From Eutypella sp. D-1 (Eukaryota; Ascomycota; Sordariomycetes; Xylariales; Diatrypaceae): a stretch of DNA of 64,000 bases. Below, in pieces: positions 20,662-31,800 of the stretch (within the stretch, counting starts at the first letter, position 1; each line of letters starts with the position of its first letter). The notes below the pieces were generated by a model, which worked only from the letters and a program-made list of their open reading frames with translations, made no database searches and was not told the origin of the DNA. Both the position numbers and the translations under genes were made by a program. Location of the stretch: the NCBI GenBank assembly GCA_023313575.1, contig JAJTTP010000041.1, forward strand, positions 1 to 64,000. The letters run 5' to 3'.

Positions 20662-22016
20662 TAAGCCGGAGAATCATCATCTGATTCAGCAAATAAACGG
20701 GCTAAAAGAGAGGATAAATCACGTATTAATTATATTCCCGAGAAACAGAGTTGTGAAATGCCAGATATTCCTGAGTCGGATGGAGGTTAAGAACTTTAGG
20801 GTTACGAATTCAGTTTTGCTTTTTCTAATAATTTTGTTTATATGAAAAAAAATTCAAAATAAATCACCAGCAAAAGGCAGATGGTAATACATGAGGGTCA
20901 AGGCTTTATCCTTGGTAGCAAAAATAAACGTATCACTAGGGTCTGTAAATTTACCTTATATGTTATAGTTTGAGTTTTAGTATAGGGGATCGGGACTATG
21001 CGTCTTTAGAATCCAATCCCTCTGAGATAAGGGTCGCTTGCTAATAAATTAGGCGTAGCCTCCAAAGGATAATAGGGGTCGCTTCTAATAAATTAGGCGT
21101 AGCCTATGCTTCGCTAATCCAAAGGATAATGGGGGGGGGGGGATTCAATTGTTTGAATAGGGTAGGTACTTATTTTAATATTAGGTATTATATATTAAAA
21201 TAGGGTGGTAAAAGAAAAATATAAAATATATATGTGTGTGTTTACTGTTTATTTAGCTTAAAATATATTATTAGTAGGGTGGTAATGGGGCAAAAGCCAA
21301 AATAGGGATATTTGTGTGTGTATAGAGCTGATATATCTTTAAATGTAACGATTAATTATGTAGTTATTGTAAAAATTCTTAGGAATATATTATACGATTT
21401 TTAATATTCTCTCTACACAAAAAACACAATTTAATTGATAATTAGTTTAATTTGTAGAATATTATATTATAAAAAAGGGGGTAAGGCTAAGGCGTGGGCT
21501 TAGCCATACTGAGCGAAATTACATAATTATATAATTCAAGATTTTTAATCTAAATTGGTTAAAAACGCTGATCCAACTTCAAATGGGTTCTATTCTACTA
21601 ATGAACCTTTCTTTTGATTGCGAATATTTTCTGAAATAAGATCATATGTCGGCATAATTTATAAGGCATAGGCTTCGCAATTCGATATACGGAGGCAATT
21701 CGCTATACTGAGCGAAATTGCATAATTTATAAGGGCTTCGCAATTCGCTATACTGAGCGAAATTGCATAATTTATAAGGCATAGGCTTCGCATTCGCTAC
21801 ACTGAGCGAAATTGCATATTATATAATTCAAGATTTATAATCTAAATTTGTTAAAAACAAATGACTAACAATTACATATTTAGTGGGGTTAAAAAAAAAA
21901 TAAAAAATAGAAAATGGATTCATGAGTTAGGTATACAAGGCTAAAAATTTTGATACTTATTTTGCTCTTGCTTTACGTTCGCGCAAGCAAAAAGCCAAAG
22001 TAGCATTCGGGGGGGG
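20662..22016. repeat. Spacer with GC clusters and repeated atp9 leader units
   Basis: 21027-21140 holds two GC elements of the AATTAGGCGTAGCCT ... AAAGGATAATGGGG type. From 21500 to 21830 a unit with ACTGAGCGAAATTGCATAAT and GGCATAGGCTTCGCA is repeated about four times. The block at 21812-21895 (AATTCAAGATTTATAATCTA through ACTAACAATTACATATTTAG) is a near copy of the sequence just ahead of atp9 at 22750-22835, and a third, shorter copy lies at 21525-21565. Confidence 0.7.
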
Positions 22017-22469
22017 GTGTTTCACGTGCCACGTTTTTTTTCCACTTCACATCCTACGAGTCTAGGATGTTCTGGTACGCCTATAGAACATCCTGGAAGT
22101 ACAGTATGTTGTGGTATACCCATAGTTAACCCAGTTGATTGAGGAGGTTGTGTAGTACATATAACAGATACTATCCGATATTTGATCAGAGGTATGGGTG
22201 AGAACTTGGGTATAATTGGTATCATAGCTGTTATATTGGTAGTTGTAGGCTTAATTTTAGGTACTTTTAATATGGAACCTGGTAAAAGGGTACCACACCA
22301 AACGGATCCCAAGTATAAGCCGGTATCATCTTCTTCATCTGGCCCTAGGAATATGGATTTACTTCCATTGGTACCGAAGGGAGGTCCACGCTTACCTGTT
22401 CTTGAACCACCTGTTCCAGATGTTGGTCCTCCTAAAAAAATGGAAGACTATAAAAATGGAAGACTATGA
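22017..22469 (+). CDS. Unknown small membrane protein ORF with proline-rich tail
   Basis: The frame is open with TGA as Trp from about 22017 (GTG) to TGA at 22467; alternative starts are possible. It opens with VPRFFSTSH (22029-22049), an R-x-F-S motif. After a Cys/Pro-rich stretch there is one clear membrane segment, IGIIAVILVVVGLILGTF (22212-22265), then a Pro-rich tail ending PKKMEDYKNGR. I know no family for it. It lies between two copies of the atp9 leader repeat, so it may have arrived with a duplication. Because the terminal TGA may be Trp, the true end could be about 23 codons further on. Confidence 0.4.
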
Positions 22470-22791
22470 AGAAGGTGGTGTCACTTATTTGGGGTAATTT
22501 ACTTAGACGTTCTCATTCGACTAATTCTTTATCTTGGTAGCTTAAGGGTAAGGCTACGTCTACGCCTATGCTTCGCGGATCCAACTGATAATGGGTTCTA
22601 TTCTACTAATGATTTAAAGTCTTAAAAAGTGTTTGGAGTCTACCCAATACTTTAAGAATGAAATAAAACCTTTTTTTGTTCTGCATATTTTCTGAAATAA
22701 GGTCATATGTCCGTCCTAATTTCTAAGGCGCCGTTATACTGAGCGAAATTACATATTATATAATTCAAGATTTATAATCTAAATTTGTTGA

Positions 22792-23070
<279 letters not shown>

Positions 23071-23087
23071 TAACATCTTCAATTAGG

Positions 23088-25277
23088 GTGTTATTATGCC
23101 AACGTAAAAAATTATTTGGTTTTAAACCTTATCCCGGGATCGCTCTAACTTCGGGGTATTGTAAAAAAAAGAATAAAAACCAAGAAAATATTCTGTCTTT
23201 TGTACAAAAAAGGGACTATAGTACTAAAAAAAAAATAAATGAGAATAAAAAAATATCTCAATGTAATAATGATAGTAATAAAGAAGGAAAAATTAATTTA
23301 ACGGCTATATTTTGTTTCTTTGATATAGGTAGGTTGTATTTAATAAAAAAAGATAGTATTCAAAAATATTCTTTAATTCTCTTCTGTATAATTGCGGTAT
23401 TATTTGGTGTATCCTTATATCAAATCCTATTTAGATCTGAAATTGATTTATCTATTTATTACTCTACTTGATCAATCATACCTAGCTTATGTATGGTTTA
23501 TTTAATATGTAAAGATAGAGATTGTTTAATTAAATCTTCTATTAAAAGTGTGTATATGATAATTAATTTAGCATTACTTAGTTTAATTTTAGGTTTAGTT
23601 ATTTATATTGTAGCTAATTACTTATTTTTTGATTTTTACACACCATCTTTTAATGAATCTTTTTACTTGTCCAAAAAGATTATTGGGGGTTTACTAACCT
23701 TAAAAATAACATATTATTTGATCGACAAAATATATCATCTTAAAAATAAACCTAGTAAATTATGTGAGGAATTACTTCGATTAATATTATTTTTAATGGT
23801 TTTAGCTTTTTTTTATCAAGTAGTATTTGTTATATCCGGTGCTGTATTTCTTGTGTTCAATGCAATAGACTTAGATGAAATTAAATGAGATATTAAAAAT
23901 AAAAATAATTCAGTTCAGTCTGAATTAAAAATTGAAAATAAATCACTTAATCATCACTTTAAGAAGTATTATCCCATAATTACTAAAGGAGAAGGTCTTT
24001 ACCTCACGACTGAGCATGGAAATAAAATTTTTGACGCATGTTCAGGTGCAGCTGTATCTAGTATTGGTTACGGAAATTCAGAGGTGATCAATGGCATAGG
24101 TGAAAAATATATAAATGGAACTCACTATTTGGCATCCTCCTTCTGAAAGGATAAGGATGTGTTAAAATTACAAGATTTTCTTGTGAATAGCACTCATGGA
24201 GTATTGAGCAAAGTCTTTTTGACAGGGTCAGGATCTGACGCCACGGAAGCTGCGCTAAAGCTAGCTCGTCAATATTTCTATGACCAAGATCCTGATACTC
24301 TCCGGAATACCATCATAAGTCGTGAGGGCAGTTATCACGGGAACACCATAGGAGCTTTGAGTGTATCAGAATTCAAAATTAGACAAGAGCCATATAAAGA
24401 CATTCTTCTGGAAAAGGTTGAACACGTTTCTTCATGTTATTCTTATCGTCAACAATTAGAGGGTGAGTCTAATGTTGAATTTGTTGCAAGAAAAGTAGAC
24501 GAATTAGAAAAAATGTTCCAAAATATAGGCCCAGAAAAAGTCATGGCCTTTATATTAGAGCCTGTCAGTGGGGCTGCACTTGGGTGTGTCCCGGCTGTTC
24601 CAGGGTACATCGAAGCAATGAAAGAGGTTTGCCATAAATATGGTGCTCTTTTAATACTCGATGAAGTAATGTGTGGTATGGGTCGAACTGGGTTTTATCA
24701 TGCGTGGCAGATAGAGGGTGTTGCACCTGATATCTTAATAATAGGTAAAGGCTTAGGAGCTGGATATCACCCTATTGCGGCGATCTTGGTTGCTCAAAGT
24801 GTTTGGGAGGTGTTAAAAACTGAGCAGTTTATTCACGGACTTACCTTTGATGCAGTGCCTGTAGGAGCGGTTGCTGCTCTTAAGGTTCAGCAAATTATTG
24901 AAGATGACTCTTTGCTGGATAATGTAAAAAATCAGGGTGATTATTTAGGAGAAAGATTAAAAGAGGAATTAGGTAATCATCCAAATGTTGGAAATATCCG
25001 AGGGATAGGTCTATTTTGGGGTATAGAATTTGTAGAAAATAAAGAAACTAAGGAACCCTTCGACTCAAAATTAGGAGTTTCTCATCAAATTGTTCACTTA
25101 GCAAAGTCGCCTGAATTTAATATGACATTTTACCCAGGAACTGGTACCGTAGACGGAGTTAATGGGGACCATATCATTATTGCACCTCCATTTATCGTTA
25201 AAGAGCAAGATATAGATCATATCGTAAAGGTGGTATCAGCTGTGATTGATAGGATTTTTAAAGAAACCAACAAATAA
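23088..25277 (+). CDS. Membrane domain fused to class III (PLP) aminotransferase
   Basis: With TGA as Trp one frame is open for 729 codons; in the standard code it would break at 23469, 23886 and 24147. GTG at 23088 is the first possible start, 17 bases after atp9, and no ATG is obvious earlier. Residues 1-50 are basic and end in QKRDYSTKK (R-x-Y-S). Residues about 85-265 hold five or six hydrophobic spans. From about residue 285 the chain is a class III aminotransferase: GSGSDATEAALKLARQ (cofactor-phosphate loop), SREGSYHGN, FILEPVSGAA, DEVMCGMGRTGF and the Schiff-base Lys in IIGKGLGAGYHP, then TFDAVPVGAVAA. Key residues are present, so catalysis is plausible; the substrate is unknown. Base composition is less AT-biased in the enzyme part, and three of its four Trp codons are TGG, suggesting a captured gene grafted onto a mitochondrial ORF. 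Confidence 0.8.
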
Positions 25278-25811
25278 TGGGCGGGTATAAGAAAAAAACA
25301 AATTTTTGTTTAGTGGGTAAATTTTTTTATTATTTTTATTTTTAAATTTGTTCTATATTATTAATCTAATATATTATAAAATAAAAATAATAAAAAAATA
25401 AAGTCCTACTAAATATATTTTCATACCTAGGCGGCGGCGGCATACTAAGTAATTATTCATATCCCTCCGGGATAAGGAAGCAGTAAAAAAAAAGAAAAAT
25501 CTAAATCTGTTTAGTTATATGGTTTATAATATTTTAGATTTTTCTTTTTTTTTTACTGTTTATTTAGCTTAAGATATACTATTAGTAGGGTGGGGTAAGG
25601 GGCAAAAAAAAATATTTTTTTCTCTTAATTTTTATTATTATTAATTATTTGTAAAAAAGAATCTTTTAGGACCCGCCGGTAATTTATTGGCGCGGGTTGT
25701 AAGTATTTAATCTACTTATACTTTATCTTTAACTCTATATTCCGTTTATAGTGTATTATATTTACTAAATTTTTTTTAGGTTATAGAGATATTTTATACA
25801 AAAATTATATT
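25278..25811. other. Spacer with AT hairpins ahead of cox2
   Basis: About 25310-25400 contains complementary arms built on TTTTTTATTATTTTTATTTT and its reverse. About 25484-25555 is a second hairpin with arms AAAAAAAAAGAAAAATCTAAA and TTTAGATTTTTCTTTTTTTT. The rest is AT-rich leader of cox2; I see no gene. Confidence 0.65.
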
Positions 25812-28800
25812 ATGTTATTTTTAAATTATTTATGCAAAATAAATTTTGATGTGCCAACTCCTTGAGGAATATATTTTCAAGATAGTGCTACTCCTCAAAT
25901 GGAAGGATTAGTTGAATTACATGATAACATCATGTATTATTTAGTTATAATCTTATTTTCTGTAGCGTGAGTAATGTTGTCTATAATAAGAAATTATATT
26001 GAAACTAAATCACCTATTAACTCAGAGTCTGGATTGGGTAAATCAATGTCATGGGTGTATACATTGCCAAATTTCGGGGAAGCCCTAAAGCTCCTGATAC
26101 CTTATTGCAATCGAAAGGTTGTATATGGCTGAAGTAATTACTCAGGTATGGTAACAAGTCAGGAGATTTGTGAAAGCAAAATGGGTGATCGCGAATCTAA
26201 GTCAGTATTATGTAACAGTAGTGTTGTAAAAGATCAACGAGTATACGGTGGTGGGCTGGTGTTATATTATGGCACTTGTTTAAGATGTACTCTAATGGGT
26301 TTCGAGAGAAACTATGAAATTTACAACCATTCTAAGCTAATGAGTAATAAATTATTTTCAACTAGTACAATTGATACTGATCATAATGAGCTTATGTCAA
26401 AAATGGATCCTTGGTTTTTTACAGGTTTCTCTGATGGAGAAGCTTCTTTTATACTTTATATACAACAAACTAATAATACTAAAATAGGATGGGCTTCTTG
26501 AGTTGCTTTTGAAATAAATTTAAGTGGTAAAGATTTATCTATTTTAAAAAGCATTAAATCTTATTTAGGTGTAGGTGGTATTAATCAAAAATCTGATGGA
26601 ACTTGTGTTTATTATGTAAGACAGTTCCAAGATATAAGTATATTAATAGATCATTTTGATAAATATCCTTTGATAACCCAAAAATTTGCGGACTATTTAT
26701 TATTTAAATCTGCATTCGAAATTATAAAAAAAAAAGAACATTTAACATTAGAAGGTTTCCATAAATTGTTAGCAATAAGAGGTGGTATGAATAAAGGTTT
26801 ACCTGAGACCTTAAAAGATGCTTTTACTAATATTACTCCAGTTAAAAGGTCTAGTGTTTTAGATTCTAAAATACCGGATCCTAATTGATTAGCAGGATTT
26901 ACTACAGCTGAAGGATCTTTTATGGTCAGAGTTATGGATAGACCTAATAGCCGTACTCAAGTACTTTTACGTTTTAAATTAACACAACACCCGTTCCCCT
27001 CTAGGGGAGGGGGCCCCATCCCCGATGGGGATACGGATGAACAACTTATGAGAAGTTTAGTTGATTACTTAGACTGTGGAAAAATTTATGTAAGTGTAAG
27101 ATCAGTAGATTTTATTGTTACAAAATTTAGCGATATAACTAATAAACTTGTTCCTTTTTTTGGTAAATATCCTATACAAGGAATCAAATTATTAAATTAT
27201 TTGGATTTTTTAAAAGTATGGCAGTTAATGAAAAATGATTTACATTTAACAAGTGAAGGGGTAAAACTTATACGTAAGACTAAGGCTGGTATGAATTTAG
27301 GTAGAAAATAGATCCATGCGGAGAATCTTAATAAAAAAAGAATAGAGGAGTGTATCTATTTTATTTTTGTATATAAGTTCATAATTGTACTAGAATAATT
27401 TAACTCTTAGTAGGGTGAAGTAGGTTTTTTTGATTTCTCATAAATATTTAAATCATGGTACTTTGATAATGTCTATAAGTGTGCCTAGTAAAAAGTGTTC
27501 TGATGTTCTATTTGGAGATAATTTACCAATAAATATGTTTATCCGTAATTATTCCTCTTTACCTGCTACTGATCCTCAAGAAAACCAGAGATTCTACGAT
27601 GATATCTACACGGATAAAAAATTAATTATAAAAGAAAACAAAGGTAGATCTGGAATTTACCTATGAACTAACAAAATCACAGGAGATATTTACGTAGGAC
27701 AATCTCCTAATCTAGCTTTAAGATTTATAAATTACTTTAATTCTAGTTATTTAAAAAGTAAAGAAAGCCTTATCATAAGTAGAGCATTAATTAAATATGG
27801 ATATTCAAATTTCTCTCTTACTATTTTAGAATATTGTGAAAAGTCCGAGTTACAAGAAAGAGAACAATTTTATTTAGATAGTTTAGGACCTGTATACAAT
27901 ATATTAAAAACAGCAGGTAGTTCTTCTGGACATACTCTTTCAGAAGGAACTAAAGCTAAAATCAGCCAAGCTTTAAAAGGAGTACATGTTGGAGATAAAT
28001 CACCTTGATTTGGTAAAACATTTAGTGAAGAAACCAAAAAACGAATGAGTTTGAAAAAAACTGGTGAAAATAATCCTTTATTTGGTAAAACTCATAGTGA
28101 GGAAACTAAAAACTTAATGAGAGACAAAGCTTTAGGGAGAAAACACAGTGAAGATACGAAATTAAAAATGAGTGCTGTACGTGGAAATTTTTTGAATATA
28201 TATGAAAAATGTGGCAAGGAAGGATTTAAACTAATCGGAAGTTTTGTGTCAGCTAGAAGAGCTGGAAAATTCTTAGGGATGAGTGGAAGTACTGTTAACA
28301 GATATGTTAATTCAGGGGCAATATTTAAAGATAGATACAAATTTTCAACTAAATAATCTTCAGAGTAAACTCAGGAAAACTATTATTAAAATTTCACTAT
28401 ATGCTGGGAACTTATAACTCGCCCTTAGATACTAAAATATGAACACCTAACTAGATGTTTATATTATCAGTGAAAACTTTAAGGGATGTAACAATTAACA
28501 ATCAGCAGGAAACCAAATTAATCTAGTAAGATTAAGAGTAGGATTCTCAGAGACTACACGTGAAACAGCCAATCTATTAATATTTTTATTTTGATAAGTA
28601 ATAGGGGTATTACAATATTAAATGGAAATACTATAAGTTGGTTGTAGATATAGTCCAAATAAAGGTTGACACTCATAGAATTAATATGAACTATAACACC
28701 TCTCCTGCGGCGCAGGGGGCCGTATTTAAGCGGGGAAAAATTGCCAAACTCCGGGGACGTCCTAAAGCTTCTGGTACCAAGCCATATATGAAGATATATC

Positions 28801-31800
28801 GGCGGCTGAATTAATTGTTCAGGTAAGGTAACAAGTCAGAATATGATCAAAAGAGAAATGGAAAATCACGGATCTAAATCAGCAATATCCTCGGATATTG
28901 CTGTAAAAGAGCAACGAGTGGAAGGTAGTCAACACATTTCTTTATCTAAATTAAAAATAATGTGTTTTAGGTGCACTCTAATGAGTTTCGAGAGAAACTA
29001 TCAAACCAAAAACCTTTCTAAACAAATATTACAAAGTAGACAACTTTCTTCTAGTAAATCACTAGCTATTTTTTCACGTACTCTTGCTCTTCAGTCACCT
29101 GCTGCAGTCAATAATCCTAAACTTGTTTCGTCTCTCAAGCCGTGATTTATAACTGGGTTTGTAGATGCCGAAGGGTCTTTCACGGTTAGTGTTTTAAAAA
29201 GTTCTAGTGTTCGTATTGGTTGGCAGGTAGGAGCTAGATTTCAATTAACTTTACATTGAAAGGATTTATATTTATTGAAAGAGATTCAAGCCTTTTTCGG
29301 AGGAGCAGGTAAGATAGTTTTATCTAAAGATAGTTGTACTTTTAGAATAGATTCTCTAAAAGACCTTTTAAAGTTAGTAATACCACACTTTAATGTATAT
29401 CTTCCCGTTACTCAAAAGTTAGGAGATTACCTTCTCTTTAGAGATATCGTCCTGATGATGAGTAATAAAGAGCATGTAACACTAGAGGGTTTGAATGAAA
29501 TTATCTCTATTAAAGCTTCCTTAAATCACGGTTTATCTAAGGAATTAAAAAGAGTTTTTCATAATGTTAAACCCGTATTGAGACCCTTAGCCTTAAACCA
29601 AGTAATACCTAACCCTGATTGAGTGGCAGGGTTTGTTTCCGGGGATGGTAGTTTCTATCTTACTATAAGAAAATCCCAAGAATTCAAAGTAGGATATCGA
29701 GCAGAGATAGGATTTCAAATTACTCAACATTCACGTGACCAGGTTTTTATGGAAAGTTTCAGTCCTTATTTTAATTGCGGTAGATTAAAAAAGGACTCTA
29801 GAAATTCAGTTTTATATTTTACGGTTAGTAATTTTACGGATCTTATTGATAGAATTATCCCTTTCTTTCAAGAGCATAAAATATTAGGTGTAAAGTCTAT
29901 TGATTATGAGGACTGATGTAAGGCCGCTGATATCATAAGGGCGGGAGCTCATCTTACAACTGGAGGTATTAATGAGCTTCGTAGACTCCAGGAGGGTATG
30001 AATAGTAAAAGATTGTCCGCTAATGAATACTTAATTAGTAATAGCTCGCTTTCTTAGGTTTATTACTGCTTGATGTTAGCAGGTAGTGAATACTACTTTC
30101 TTATAGTTTATGAAATGGTATAAACCCTTAGTTAGTTTTCGATTAACTATTAATAATTGAATAAAATTGTTCTGGTTTGTATACTTTTGTATGAAGAATT
30201 TGGCCGCAATGGCAGTTATATTAATATTAATAGCATTCCCTTCATTCAAATTATTATACTTAATGGATGAAGTTAATGATTCTTCAATGTCAGTTTTAGC
30301 AGAGGGTCCTGGTGGCCACAAACCGTATATATTAAATGTAATAGTAAATACCTCTTATGGTCAAAGAAAAAATAATATATCTCTAAACGAGGTTACCTTA
30401 AATAATTGTCAATGTCGTAGATTCTTTACTGAATAAGGGCTTCATCTAGAATAGGTCCTCATAATGAAGATGTTATATCAGTATTAGTGGGTTTCATTTT
30501 GTTAGGTGATGCTTAACCCCTGTATAGGTGATGCTTAATAATTTTTAGTGATGATGTTAATTCGTTATCTAATATTAATGATAGTTTTTTAATCTTAGTT
30601 TAAGAGTCCGTTATCGTAACTAATATTGTTACAAAAGAGTCGGTACAATATAATTCGGTTAGTTAAGCAGCTATAGACTTAAAAGTAGACGTCTAAAAAA
30701 TAAAAAGGTGTTAGATGTTACATATATATTTTTTTACTTATAGTGTTAAAACTAAGATGTGTACATTCAGCTCTCAATATATTAAACTTCTAATACAATT
30801 TACTCCAATGCAGATGACGGAGGTTGGGCTGGACCCGGAGTCAGACTAGCAGTAAAGGGTTTTTCTCTAGATGAAGTGAAGTTATTAGTTAAAATACTTA
30901 AAGATAAATTTGATTTGGATTGTGCAATCCAAACGTTAAAAGCTAGTGGTAATTACTCTATTTATATAAAAAGTTCATCTATTCCCACTTTAAGAGAAAT
31001 ACTTTTACCACACATCATGCATCCTTCTATGAAGTATAAATTAGGGCTATAATTAGCCTATTTAAGGATTTTTACATTATGTATGTGATATATTTAGCAG
31101 AGGGGTTTATAGACGGAGCCTCAGATTGAGTATATTATCAAAGTTTTACTAACCTAGCTCAACATATATACGGTAGTCGTGAGTTTAAATTAATAAATTG
31201 CTTAATACATTATCTTTTGGGGCGTGCCATATCCATATCCATATCCATATCCATATCCATATCCATATCCATATCCATATCCTCCGGATTAGGATTAGGA
31301 TTAGGATTAGGATTAGTATTAGGATTAGGATTAGGATTAGGATTAGAAAAAAGCTATTAATTTAATTCTAGGAAAGGTGTGTATTTCCTTTGGCGACACG
31401 AGTGAAAACAGTTAATATATTTTTAGTTAATATTAGAGCTAAAAATACAAGACTGTCAGTAGATATTTTTTTTTCTTATTGTTTATTGCGACAGACTGGG
31501 GCACTTGTGGGTGTCAATTTATTTGATGCTTAATGTACAGTCGAAATAAGCGAATAAAATTTAGATTTACCTTTTAGGATCGATAAAACTATTTTTTTTT
31601 GAGTAACTTTGCACCAATGATACTGAAAGTACCAGTATACTGACTTTTTTAATTTGGAAGATAATAATTTAGAAATTTACTCATATTTAGGAGTTAAATC
31701 TGATAATTACTCTGGGTCAAATTATAACTTTGTAGAGAAGGTTTATCTTTCTTCTTATAATGAATTCAGTGTACATCCTGCTTTAACTGACCATAATGAA

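Noticed and set aside
24159..25277. Aminotransferase as a separate 372-codon gene starting at 24159
   Set aside because: That start is a GTG just behind a TGA that code 4 reads as Trp; the conserved N-terminal aminotransferase sequence (FDACSGAAVSSIGYGNSEV) lies upstream in the same open frame.
31227..31346. CRISPR or telomere interpretation of the hexamer arrays
   Set aside because: There are no spacers between units, and the array is internal to a cox2 intron and built from two arms of a local hairpin type.
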